A DNA stretch of 36,876 bases from UBA3792 sp946185305 (GTDB taxonomy: Bacteria; Bacillota; Clostridia; Christensenellales; CAG-138). Within the stretch, counting starts at the first letter, position 1. The number at the start of each line of letters is the position of its first letter. A program made the position numbers and the translations under genes. Where the stretch lies: positions 1-36,876 of the forward strand of contig CAMHJE010000007.1 in the NCBI GenBank assembly GCA_946185305.1. The letters run 5' to 3'. The notes under the pieces were generated by a model. That model was not told the DNA's origin, ran no database searches, and was given only the letters and a program-made list of their open reading frames with translations. Of this stretch, positions 7,673 to 15,207 are shown in pieces.

Positions 7673-8692
7673 ATGATTCAACTGGAAGGGCTGACAAAAA
7701 CATTCCGCACCGCCGAGGGCACCGTGGAGGCACTGAAAAACGTGTCTCTCACGGTGAACGACGGGGATATCTACGGCATTATCGGCATGTCGGGTGCGGG
7801 CAAAAGCACATTGGTGCGCTGCATCAACCTGCTCGAACGTCCGACCGAAGGAACGGTTCGGATCGACGGGCAGGATTTGTGCGCGCTTTCGGAGAAGGAG
7901 CTCCGCGAGCTTCGCCGCAAGGTCACGATGATCTTTCAGAGCTTCAACCTGCTGGCGCAGCGCACGTGTTTAAGAAACATCTGCTTTCCGCTCGAACTGG
8001 CGGGCGTGAAACGGAAGGACGCCGAAAAACGCGCCAGAGAGCTTTTGGCGCTTGTCGGGCTGCCCGATAAGGCCGACGCATACCCCGCGCAGCTTTCGGG
8101 CGGACAGAAGCAGCGCATCGCGATCGCGCGGGCGCTGGCGACCGAGCCGAAGGTACTGCTGTGCGACGAAGCGACGAGCGCGCTCGATCCCAAAACGACG
8201 CACGATATCCTTTCGCTTTTGCGCGAGCTGCATTCACGTCTGCATATCACGATCATCCTGATCACGCACCAGATGAGCGTCGTCGAGGAGATCTGTACGC
8301 GCGTTGCGATCCTCGATAACGGCTCCGTCGTCGAGGAGGGGAACGTGGAGGAGGTTTTCTCCGCGCCGAAGTCCGCTGCCGCCAAGCGGCTTGTGTTCCC
8401 GGACGGGTATGAGGAATTGCCCGCCGCCGAGGGGGAAAAGCGCCGCATTCGCGTCGTGTTCCGCGGCGCAAGCACGGCGACGCAGCCGCTGATTGCGCGC
8501 ATGGCGATGGAACAGCATATCATGGCGAATATTTTGGACGCGTCGATCAAGACGATCTCCGAAAAGGAATACGGCTCGATGGTGCTGGAGGTCGGCAGCG
8601 CGGACGAAATGCGCCGTGCGCTCACGTACTTTGCCGGGGAGCCGGAGATCATTGCCGAGGAGGTGAAGCCCAATGCCGCACCTGTTGCATGA
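7673..8692 (+). CDS. metN: Methionine ABC transporter ATP-binding protein MetN
   Basis: 339-residue ATPase of the methionine importer. Walker A is GMSGAGKST (38-46); the ABC signature LSGGQKQR and Walker B VLLCDEATSALD follow, and the H-loop is in LITHQM. The C-terminal ~80 residues form the NIL regulatory domain, which in E. coli MetN binds cytoplasmic methionine and shuts the transporter (trans-inhibition). The gene starts 3 bases after metQ and overlaps metI by 20 bases, indicating a single coupled operon. The operon could therefore be controlled at two levels: by the leader during transcription and by the NIL domain on the finished transporter. Confidence 0.95.
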   Translation: MIQLEGLTKTFRTAEGTVEALKNVSLTVNDGDIYGIIGMSGAGKSTLVRCINLLERPTEGTVRIDGQDLCALSEKELRELRRKVTMIFQSFNLLAQRTCLRNICFPLELAGVKRKDAEKRARELLALVGLPDKADAYPAQLSGGQKQRIAIARALATEPKVLLCDEATSALDPKTTHDILSLLRELHSRLHITIILITHQMSVVEEICTRVAILDNGSVVEEGNVEEVFSAPKSAAAKRLVFPDGYEELPAAEGEKRRIRVVFRGASTATQPLIARMAMEQHIMANILDASIKTISEKEYGSMVLEVGSADEMRRALTYFAGEPEIIAEEVKPNAAPVA

Positions 8693-9362
8693 GTCGCTTT
8701 CCGATACATGGAGCATTGTCTCTTCGGAATTTCCGTTCGCGGTTTGGGAAACGCTGTATGCGACGGTGCTCGCCACCGCGCTGGCAATCGTGATCGGCCT
8801 GCCGCTCGGCGTGCTGCTCGTCGCGGGGGAAAAGGACGGCGTGCTGCCGCTGCCCAAGTGGCTGCTGCAAACGCTGAACATTGTGATCAACGTACTGCGC
8901 TCGGTGCCGTTCATCATTCTGATGATCGTTGTGATCCCGCTGACGCGCTTGATCGTCGGCAAGGCCTACGGCACGATGGCGTCGGTCGTTCCGCTTGTGA
9001 TCGCCGCGTTCCCGTTTGTGGCGCGGCTTGTCGAGAGCAGCCTCCGCGAGGTCGATCCGAACCTCATTGAAATGGCGCGCTCGATGGGCGCGACGCCGAT
9101 GCAGATTATCACGAAGGTCATGCTCAAGGAGAGCGTCCCGTCGCTGATCTCGAATTTCACGATTGCGATTACCACGATCCTCGGCTATACCGCCATGTCC
9201 GGCGCCGTCGGCGGCGGAGGATTGGGCAAGCTCGCGATCACCTACGGCTATAACCGCTATATGTACGGCGTCATGGCGGCAGCGGTTGTGCTGCTCGTCG
9301 TGCTCGTGCAGGTGTTCCAGGCCATCGGTACCAAGGCCGCGGCAAAGACGGATAAGCGGTAA
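8673..9362 (+). CDS. metI: Methionine ABC transporter permease MetI
   Basis: 229-residue inner-membrane permease with about five membrane helices. The EAA coupling motif is in EVDPNLIEMARSMGATPMQI, the loop that contacts MetN. Conserved RSVPFIILMI and GAVGGGGLGKLAI segments match the MetI family. The start at 8673 lies within the end of metN, so translation is likely coupled. Last gene of the operon; the inverted repeat at 9398-9434 follows. Confidence 0.95.
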   Translation: MPHLLHESLSDTWSIVSSEFPFAVWETLYATVLATALAIVIGLPLGVLLVAGEKDGVLPLPKWLLQTLNIVINVLRSVPFIILMIVVIPLTRLIVGKAYGTMASVVPLVIAAFPFVARLVESSLREVDPNLIEMARSMGATPMQIITKVMLKESVPSLISNFTIAITTILGYTAMSGAVGGGGLGKLAITYGYNRYMYGVMAAAVVLLVVLVQVFQAIGTKAAAKTDKR

Positions 9363-9396
9363 GGATAAGGCGCGAAACAGAAGATCTCAGAAAAAA

Positions 9397-9438
9397 CAGA
9401 CCATGCGAATACCGAATTGCGGTTAGCATGGTCTTATT
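9397..9438. terminator. Bidirectional terminator between metI and the Cro-like gene
   Basis: AGACCATGC (9398-9406) pairs with GCATGGTCT (9426-9434), with an inner ACCG/CGGT stem. A6 lies on the left and T-rich sequence on the right, so the hairpin can end both converging transcripts. Confidence 0.7.
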
Positions 9439-9443
9439 GCTTC

Positions 9444-9644
9444 TTATTCTCCGAATTCTTTTCCGTTAATTAAATAATCAATCGAAACATGAAAGTATTC
9501 GGACATACGGTTTAACAGCGCAAATGATGGCTCTCTTTTTCCGTTTTCATAAAAAGACAGCGCTTCCCTTGTAATATGTAAATCCATAGCAACCTTTTGT
9601 TGGTTAAGATTTTTTTGTTGTCGGATTTCCTTCAAACCTTTCAT
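9444..9644 (-). CDS. Small XRE/Cro-type helix-turn-helix repressor
   Basis: 66 residues, almost entirely one XRE DNA-binding domain: LKEIRQQKNLNQQKVAMDL, then the recognition helix ITREALSFYENGKREPS and FHVSIDYLINGKE at the end. The gene is divergent from the zinc-ribbon protein gene. The space between them contains three TGTTAC/GTAACA half-sites overlapping the promoter of that neighbour. The likely role is a repressor of the divergent gene and perhaps of itself. Base composition is visibly more AT-rich than the flanking operons, which suggests the pair was acquired together. Confidence 0.85.
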   Translation of the reverse strand: MKGLKEIRQQKNLNQQKVAMDLHITREALSFYENGKREPSFALLNRMSEYFHVSIDYLINGKEFGE

Positions 9645-9645
9645 G

Positions 9646-9696
9646 TTGACTTTATAGTATCATTATGTTACAATTTGAACGTAACAATATGTTACA
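9646..9696 (+). promoter_or_regulatory. Promoter with overlapping inverted-repeat operator
   Basis: TTGACT at 9646-9651 and TACAAT at 9669-9674 are separated by 17 bases. Half-sites TGTTAC (9666-9671), GTAACA (9681-9686) and TGTTAC (9690-9695) overlap the -10 box and the start region. The last two form a GTAACA-ATA-TGTTAC palindrome. Probable binding sites for the adjacent Cro-like protein. Confidence 0.65.
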
Positions 9697-9760
9697 TATC
9701 AAGGTCAGTATGAGCTATTCCGTATGTTTTAACCATACGAAAAAGCAGAAAGGGAGTAAA

Positions 9761-10879
9761 ATGGCGAGAAACAAGATGATAACATGCAAACATTGCGGCG
9801 AGGAAATTGCAGCAAGCGCAAAGGTTTGCCCTAAATGCGGCGGGAAGAACAAGAAATCACTGTTTAAACGGCCTTGGTTCTATATTTTGATTGCGCTTGT
9901 ACTGTTCATTGTCGTTTGCAGCAGCGGGATGCGTTCGGCAAGCAACATGGGAAAAACAGGAACGGTCGATACGAACACGGCGAATACGCAAAATAATGTC
10001 ACCAAGACAGACACTACGCTCGCTTCATCGACTACAACCAAAGAAGCCCCCACACCCAAACCGACGGAAGCGCCGGTAAAAACAGAGTATAGTGTCGGTG
10101 ATATTTTACAAGACGGCAATCTGAAAATCATCTATGCGGCAAGCGGCGTTTATCATGAGGACAATCAATTTCTACAACCAAATGAAGGGAATCAATATAT
10201 TTTCCTGCGTTTAGCGTTTATCAACGAGGGGACAAGCGACCGCAGTATTTCTACGTTTGATTTTAACGCCTTTGCGGATGGATATGCCTGCGATGCCTAT
10301 TATAATGGCGGCGAAACTCTTTCCGCAACATTATCGGCAGGACGTTCTACGATGGGAGAGGTTTACTTCCAAATTCCTATCGAGGCAAAGGACGTTGAAA
10401 TTGAATATGAAACGAATTACTTCACACAAAAGAAAATCCATTTTCTCTATGAGGGGGAACAGGATTCTGGGTATGTATTGGAATCCAATATGTCGCGGAG
10501 CAGCGGTGCATATTCCGTCGGCGATACCATTTCCGGTTCGGGGATCACGATCCAATATATTTCCTGCGAACCGTATCAAAGCAATAACCAATTCGTACAA
10601 CCGAAGGATGGTTATCACTATGTGTCGTTGATCTTGGAATTTGAGAATACTGGATCATCTGATAAAATCATTTCCGCGTATTCTTTCGATTGCTACGCGG
10701 ACGGCGCGGCGTGCGAGCAAACGTATATTCGAGATGACAGTTTGTCCGCTACGCTTTCGCCCGGAAGAAAGGTCAAAGGCACGGTAACGTTTGAGGTGCC
10801 GGATCAAGCGGAGGTCATAGAGGCAGAGTATGAAGATAATATTTGGACGTCCGGCAAAATTATTCTCACCGTAAAATAA
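9761..10879 (+). CDS. Zinc-ribbon membrane protein with two DUF4352-like domains
   Basis: 372 residues. An N-terminal zinc ribbon (CKHCG at 9-13, CPKCGG at 23-28) is followed by a lysine-rich stop and one membrane helix (about 38-55). A Thr/Pro-rich linker leads to two tandem repeats, each starting YSVGD and containing ED/SNNQF.QP..G..Y, FxFxAxADGxACxxxY and LSATLSxGR. These are immunoglobulin-like domains of the DUF4352/DUF5067 type found on the outside of Firmicute membranes. The predicted topology is ribbon inside, repeats outside. The ATG at 9761 has a good GGGAG site; an upstream TTG would run into the operator. Function unknown. Both the gene and its repressor are AT-rich. Confidence 0.75.
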   Translation: MARNKMITCKHCGEEIAASAKVCPKCGGKNKKSLFKRPWFYILIALVLFIVVCSSGMRSASNMGKTGTVDTNTANTQNNVTKTDTTLASSTTTKEAPTPKPTEAPVKTEYSVGDILQDGNLKIIYAASGVYHEDNQFLQPNEGNQYIFLRLAFINEGTSDRSISTFDFNAFADGYACDAYYNGGETLSATLSAGRSTMGEVYFQIPIEAKDVEIEYETNYFTQKKIHFLYEGEQDSGYVLESNMSRSSGAYSVGDTISGSGITIQYISCEPYQSNNQFVQPKDGYHYVSLILEFENTGSSDKIISAYSFDCYADGAACEQTYIRDDSLSATLSPGRKVKGTVTFEVPDQAEVIEAEYEDNIWTSGKIILTVK

Positions 10880-10899
10880 CAGACAATATCCGCGGGTAC

Positions 10900-10929
10900 A
10901 GAAGGTCGAGCTTTTCGGCCTTCTTTTTA
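10900..10929 (+). terminator. Terminator after the zinc-ribbon gene
   Basis: AGAAGGTCGA (10900-10909) and TCGGCCTTCT (10915-10924) form a 10-bp stem with one G-U pair, followed by TTTTAA. Confidence 0.85.
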
Positions 10930-10966
10930 ATCCGTGCTGTGCAAAAGCCAGAGTATGCGGGAACGA

Positions 10967-10995
10967 TTGCGGAGCGCGAAAGGATTGCGTAAAAT
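10967..10995 (+). promoter_or_regulatory. Possible promoter of the phosphatase-hydrolase operon
   Basis: TTGCGG at 10967-10972 and TAAAAT at 10990-10995 with a 17-base spacer, 37 bases before the start codon. The -35 match is weak. Confidence 0.4.
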
Positions 10996-11031
10996 ATATA
11001 CAGATCAGTGCGTTCATGCACAGGAGGACGT

Positions 11032-12219
11032 ATGAAAAGAGTATTGGGAAGAATCCTTGCGGCGCTGCTTTGCGCCTTGCTGCTCACCGTCGCTTGTTCG
11101 AGTGCGGCGCCGGCGGCAAAGGTAGAGCTGACGAGCGCCCACGCGGGTGAGGTCGTTGCGATCAACGACGATGTGCTGTCTGCGTATTTGGCAATGCCTG
11201 TGGGGGAAAGCCTCACGTATCTGAAGGAGAACGCATACAAAAAGACCGACGCCGCGCATGACGGGCAGGAGATAGTGCTCTCTTGGACGGGCGGCGAAGC
11301 GCCGTACACGGTGCGCATAGCGGACAACGAAGCCATGACCGGCGCCGAGGCGTGGACGACGGACAAGATGCGTTTGCCGGTCGGCATTTTCCTGCCGGAC
11401 ACCTCGTATTGGTGGAGCGTGACCGACGCAAAGGGGAATACGTCCGAGATCGGCACGTTCCGCACGGGCACGGGCGTACGCGTGATCACGGCGCGCAAGA
11501 CGCTGAAGGCCGACGGCGTGCGCAACGTGCGCGACCTCGGCGGATACAAGACAGCGGACGGCAAGACGGTTCGCTATGCGATGGTCTATCGCGGCGGGCT
11601 GCTGCTGTTTCCGAGCGGCGGCAGCGTATACAGCAAGAACATCATAGACGACTTCGGCCTTGACGCGCTGAACCGGCTGCATATTCAAACCGAGCTCGAC
11701 CTGCGCAACGATACCGATTGCGGTGGGCAGGGCTATTCGCCGCTTGACGGCTGCAGCTACGTGCGCCACACCTTTACCGGCTATACGTCGATTTTTCCGG
11801 ACGCGATCTGGTTTGACGAGCGCACGCCGGAATCCATGCACAGCATCTTTTCGCTGCTGGCAAAGCCGGAAAGCTACCCGGTCTATTTCCATTGCCTGAT
11901 CGGGCAGGATCGCACCGGCACGCTCGCGTATCTGCTGTTGGGACTTTTGGGCGTCGAATACGAGGACATTCTGCGCGACTATGAGCTGACCGCCTTTTCG
12001 CCGGTCGGGAATATGAACCGCGAAGCGTCGTTCAACTACAGCGGCGAAAAGACGATCACACAGGAGAAGGCGTTCGAGGCGCTGCACGAACGGATGCTGC
12101 AATACAGTGAAACCGGTGTGCTGTCCGAAGCGGTAGCGAACTACTTGATGACGGTATGCGGCGTCAGCGCCGACGAGATCGCCTCGATCCGCGTGATCCT
12201 GCTGACCGACGCACAATAA
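11032..12219 (+). CDS. Lipoprotein tyrosine phosphatase (Y_phosphatase3 family)
   Basis: 395 residues. The signal peptide MKRVLGRILAALLCALLLTVAC carries a lipobox Cys, so the protein should be anchored outside the cell. An N-terminal fibronectin-like region (about 70-155) contains the WTxxxAPYTVRIADN and TSYWWSV strands. The phosphatase domain starts VRNVRDLGGYKTADGKTVRYAMVYRG and contains the P-loop HCLIGQDRTG with nucleophile Cys288 and Arg294. This is the bacterial Y_phosphatase3 type, whose members act on phosphotyrosine or phosphoinositides. A CAGGAGG site fixes the start. The hydrolase gene follows after 24 bases, probably co-transcribed. The natural substrate is unknown. Confidence 0.88.
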   Translation: MKRVLGRILAALLCALLLTVACSSAAPAAKVELTSAHAGEVVAINDDVLSAYLAMPVGESLTYLKENAYKKTDAAHDGQEIVLSWTGGEAPYTVRIADNEAMTGAEAWTTDKMRLPVGIFLPDTSYWWSVTDAKGNTSEIGTFRTGTGVRVITARKTLKADGVRNVRDLGGYKTADGKTVRYAMVYRGGLLLFPSGGSVYSKNIIDDFGLDALNRLHIQTELDLRNDTDCGGQGYSPLDGCSYVRHTFTGYTSIFPDAIWFDERTPESMHSIFSLLAKPESYPVYFHCLIGQDRTGTLAYLLLGLLGVEYEDILRDYELTAFSPVGNMNREASFNYSGEKTITQEKAFEALHERMLQYSETGVLSEAVANYLMTVCGVSADEIASIRVILLTDAQ

Positions 12220-12243
12220 AAGATCTGCAAAGGGAGGCTGCAT

Positions 12244-13473
12244 ATGGAGAAGCAACGGAAAAAGAAGCGTCTGCCTTGGTGGGCGGTCGTGCTGATCGTG
12301 CTCGTTTCGATCGTTGTCGTGTTTGTCGCGTTCTCGCTGATCACGATTCGCGCGTTCGTCGGGGATTCGCTGTCATGGCAGGGGACGATGGCGATGGTGT
12401 CCTATGGCGGCTTTGAACTGCCGGATTGGTATAAGAGCCTTGTGCTGAACGGCGACCGGAGCTATCCCGGCCTGCCTGCGCTTTCGACCGAGCCGCAAAA
12501 GCGCGGCGAGATGCTCGCGCTGTATGAGGATTTCATGTACGGCCATACCCCGACCGAGGGGTTCGACACCGCGTTTATCGCCAAGGAAACGGCGGATGCG
12601 TTCGACGGCAAGGCCGAAAAGCGGATCGTCACGATCATGGTTTCCAACGAAAAGGGCAGCTTTTCCGCCGATATGCTGCTGCTTTTGCCTAAGGGCGCAA
12701 GCGGCGTTCCGGTGTTCATCGGGGAGAACTTTTCAGGCAACGACGCCGCGCTGGAAAACAGCGAGTGGCCGTTTGAAGCGATCATCGACCGCGGCTATGC
12801 GGTTGCCACGTTGGGCTACGGCGATTGGGCGCCCGACGATACGGCAACCTATCGTGACGGCGTGCTGCGTCTGTTCGACGATCCGAGCCTGTCCGCATTC
12901 TCGGCTTGGGCATTCGGCCTCAGCCGCGGGATCGACTATCTTGTGACGTTGCCGGAGATCGACGCAAATCGAATCGCGTCGGTTGGCCATTCACGGCTCG
13001 CGCGCGTATCGCTGTGGGCAGGCGCGTGCGATGAGCGTATCGCGCTTGTCACGGGCTCATGCGGCGGCGGCCTGCTGCGCAGCCCGGTTATGGGCCGGAT
13101 TACAACGGACGGCACCTCGAACCATTGGTATACGCCTGCGTATCTGACCTTCGAAAACCGCGACAGCGAGCTGCCCGTGGATATGCATACGCTGTATGCG
13201 CTTGCGGCAGGGCGTCATTTGTTCGTTTCCATCGGCGAAAACGACCTTGCCTCCGATCCGGTTTCCATGTATGACGCGCTGCAGCTCGCCAAAGCTGTCT
13301 GGCGCGACGGCTACGGCATGGATGTGATCCCGGACGGCAGCTATTTCGATGTGCCGTTCGATACGCCGATCACAAGCGACGCCATCGGCGTCAACGTCCA
13401 TTCCGGCGGGCATAAATTTGACATGTCCGACTGGACGGCGTATATGGACTATATGGAACAGTATGTGAAGTGA
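12244..13473 (+). CDS. Membrane-anchored CE15-like alpha/beta hydrolase
   Basis: 409 residues. A basic N-terminus is followed by one membrane helix (about 11-35). The hydrolase domain resembles carbohydrate esterase family 15 (glucuronoyl esterases): PVFIGENFSGND for the oxyanion loop, RGYAVATLGYGDWAPD, the nucleophile elbow GHSRLA with Ser250, SCGGG, and a C-terminal HSGGHKFD with His386 or His390 as the catalytic base. CE15 enzymes usually have GxSRxG, so the Ala after Leu is a deviation. A glucuronoyl ester in plant xylan would be the family substrate, but this is uncertain. An AGGGAGG site precedes the ATG. It appears to form an operon with the upstream phosphatase. Confidence 0.72.
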   Translation: MEKQRKKKRLPWWAVVLIVLVSIVVVFVAFSLITIRAFVGDSLSWQGTMAMVSYGGFELPDWYKSLVLNGDRSYPGLPALSTEPQKRGEMLALYEDFMYGHTPTEGFDTAFIAKETADAFDGKAEKRIVTIMVSNEKGSFSADMLLLLPKGASGVPVFIGENFSGNDAALENSEWPFEAIIDRGYAVATLGYGDWAPDDTATYRDGVLRLFDDPSLSAFSAWAFGLSRGIDYLVTLPEIDANRIASVGHSRLARVSLWAGACDERIALVTGSCGGGLLRSPVMGRITTDGTSNHWYTPAYLTFENRDSELPVDMHTLYALAAGRHLFVSIGENDLASDPVSMYDALQLAKAVWRDGYGMDVIPDGSYFDVPFDTPITSDAIGVNVHSGGHKFDMSDWTAYMDYMEQYVK

Positions 13474-13509
13474 GCCATTTTTGGTATTTTGGGGAAGGAT
13501 GCGAACAAG

Positions 13510-13546
13510 AAGGAACGGACGAAACATCGCCCGTTCCTTTGCTTTG
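13510..13546 (+). terminator. Terminator after the hydrolase gene
   Basis: AAGGAACGG (13510-13518) pairs with CCGTTCCTT (13531-13539), followed by a T-rich stretch. It lies between converging genes. Confidence 0.65.
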
Positions 13547-13637
13547 TTGCCGAATATGAGCCGTTTTTTTCACTTCGCTTACGATTTGTTACGGCTGCGC
13601 CGGCGCGCGTTTTTTGCGCGTCGCCATCTTTCCCTTA

Positions 13638-14150
13638 TCAACAGCCTGCTCGCGTTGGCGTATTGTTTTCCGCGCCGATCTCCAGCCGATACAGCCGCTG
13701 CAGGCGCGGCTGTAAAAACGTGTCGATGGTTTCCACGAATGTCCAGCCGAATTTTTCGTAGAGTCCGGTGTGCTCGGTGAACAGGTACAGCTCCGAGAGA
13801 CCGACGGAGGCGGCGCTGCGCTGCACCGTAGACAGCAGAAACCGGCCATAGCCAAGCCCGCGGCGGCGGGGGTCGAGGTACACGTTTGCAAGCCACGGGT
13901 AGATATCCGGGCGGGGGAACAGGTCTTCGTTGGTAAACTGGTACATGCCGATCAGCGCGTCCCCTTCATACAGGCCGAAGGTCTGCGGGAGCCTATTGGT
14001 CTGCAGGCTATGCTGCATACAGCAGCGCACGGCGTCGTAGGCGTAGCCCTCCGCCTTGCCCCACCAGCCGTACATCCAGTCGGTTATTTTGTCGAGATCC
14101 CTTGCGTCGGTGATCCGTTTTACGGTCAGATTTTGCACAGCGGCTTCCAT
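13638..14150 (-). CDS. GNAT-family N-acetyltransferase
   Basis: 170 residues with one GNAT fold. The acetyl-CoA-binding loop is RRRGLGYGRFLL (R-x-x-G-x-G) after strand WLANVYLDP; LSELYLFTEHTGLYEKFGW forms the usual C-terminal part of the fold. The acceptor substrate cannot be told from sequence. The ATG at 14150 lies 5 bases after the stop of the NUDIX gene, in the same operon. A much longer in-frame extension upstream exists but overlaps the NUDIX gene and is Arg-rich, as expected of a non-coding frame. Confidence 0.85.
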   Translation of the reverse strand: MEAAVQNLTVKRITDARDLDKITDWMYGWWGKAEGYAYDAVRCCMQHSLQTNRLPQTFGLYEGDALIGMYQFTNEDLFPRPDIYPWLANVYLDPRRRGLGYGRFLLSTVQRSAASVGLSELYLFTEHTGLYEKFGWTFVETIDTFLQPRLQRLYRLEIGAENNTPTRAGC

Positions 14151-14155
14151 CGTCT

Positions 14156-14716
14156 TCAGCTGTTCGCCCACAGATAGCAATACGCCTGCGTTCTGGCGGC
14201 AAACGGCGCCGTGCGCAGCAGCGTCCGCATCTCCGCTTTTGTGTACCAGCCCGGCACGATCTCCTCCGCGTCGGAAGTGCTCTTGCGGAATTCTCCGGCG
14301 GCAGCGCCGAATACGCAGACGTTTCGTTCGTTGGAAAAACCGATGGCGCTGTAGCTGCCGTCCAGCACGTCGTCGATGCGGGTCAGCGTCAGCCCGGTTT
14401 CCTCCCACAGTTCGCGCTTTGCGCTCTGCTCCGGTGTCTCGCCGGGGTCGATCAGTCCGGCGGGGAAATTGTAGATCCATTGCGCCATCGCCATCCGGTA
14501 TTCCCGGCTGACAAGCAGCCGTTCGCCGCTTTCGTCGGTCAGGATCAGAATGACCGAATCCGGCGTCGGATTCTGCAACGCTTCGAGCGTCGTAATCTCC
14601 CGGTTCCGGCTGATGATCTCATACGTTTTGGGATGCCCCTCCTCCGTCAAATAATCCACATCATACCGGGTGATAAACTTCCCTTCGTGCACCTTTCGTA
14701 TGCCCTTATACTGCAT
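14156..14716 (-). CDS. NUDIX hydrolase, ADP-ribose pyrophosphatase-like
   Basis: 186 residues. The complete Nudix box runs GLIDPGETPEQSAKRELWEE with TGL after it (GX5EX7REUXEEXGU), which binds the metal that drives pyrophosphate hydrolysis. The upstream strand VLILTDESGERLLVSREYR and the INFPAG-like stretch IYNFPAGLIDPG resemble ADP-ribose/nucleotide-sugar pyrophosphatases. Length and a long N-terminal domain also fit that subgroup. A GGAGG site precedes the ATG, with a good promoter upstream. The substrate is inferred from subgroup only. Confidence 0.88.
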   Translation of the reverse strand: MQYKGIRKVHEGKFITRYDVDYLTEEGHPKTYEIISRNREITTLEALQNPTPDSVILILTDESGERLLVSREYRMAMAQWIYNFPAGLIDPGETPEQSAKRELWEETGLTLTRIDDVLDGSYSAIGFSNERNVCVFGAAAGEFRKSTSDAEEIVPGWYTKAEMRTLLRTAPFAARTQAYCYLWANS

Positions 14717-14748
14717 AACCGTTCCTCCGCAGCGTTCCTTTTCTCAAA

Positions 14749-14777
14749 AGTATAAACGAAATACGAGCCTTCGGCAA
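14749..14777 (-). promoter_or_regulatory. NUDIX-GNAT operon promoter
   Basis: On the minus strand TTGCCG (14777-14772), a 17-base spacer and TATACT (14754-14749). Confidence 0.6.
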
Positions 14778-14882
14778 GCCCCTTTTGCATGAGGAAGAAC
14801 GCTTGACGTTTCACAGCTAACCGGTAGAGGATTTCACAGCATTTATATCGCTCGAGCACATACTTTTCGGCATAGTCCTGCC

Positions 14883-14977
14883 TTGACTTCGCCGAACGGC
14901 TAAATTATAATGCTTATAGAACAAATAACGCCGAACGGCTAAATTCTGCGATTGGTAAGAGAATTTCGCCGTACGGC
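14883..14977 (+). promoter_or_regulatory. hipBA promoter with three operators
   Basis: TTGACT (14883-14888), 17 bases, TATAAT (14906-14911). The spacer contains O1, GCCGAACGGC (14891-14900). O2 with the same sequence is at 14930-14939, and O3, GCCGTACGGC, at 14968-14977. O1 and O2 lie in an identical 17-base direct repeat starting CGCCGAACGG (14890-14906, 14929-14945). O3 carries the AATTT flank on the other side, so it faces the opposite way. Centres are 39 and 38 bases apart. These are probable HipB or HipAB binding sites. Confidence 0.8.
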
Positions 14978-14992
14978 GCAGAGGAGACGGAC

Positions 14993-15205
14993 ATGATCGT
15001 AACGGATGCAAAGACCTTCGGCGAAGCGGTGCGCAAGCGGCGCAAGGCGCTCGGCTATACGCAGGCGTTTATCAGCGATTTTTGCGGCGTGAGCGTCAGC
15101 TTTTTATCGGACATGGAAAACGGCAAGCGGACGATTGAACTGGAAAAGGCCATCCGGATTGCCAATCTGCTGGGCTTGGATTGCCGCCTGACACCGAGGG
15201 AATGA
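14993..15205 (+). CDS. hipB: HipB-like antitoxin, XRE family
   Basis: 70 residues, one XRE helix-turn-helix (FGEAVRKRRKALGYTQAFISDF, then VSVSFLSDMENGKRTIELEKAIRIANLLG). In hipBA systems this protein represses the operon and neutralises the kinase HipA. A GAGGAG site lies 7-12 bases before the ATG. Its stop overlaps an in-frame hipA ATG, a coupling typical of toxin-antitoxin pairs. Three palindromic sites upstream fit autoregulation. The protein lacks the C-terminal extension of the E. coli antitoxin. Confidence 0.88.
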   Translation: MIVTDAKTFGEAVRKRRKALGYTQAFISDFCGVSVSFLSDMENGKRTIELEKAIRIANLLGLDCRLTPRE

Positions 15206-15207
15206 GC

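Noticed and set aside
13638..14480. A 280-residue protein covering the GNAT gene and most of the NUDIX gene.
   Set aside because: The extra 110 residues are Arg-rich frame-shadow of the NUDIX gene; the GNAT fold begins at 14150.
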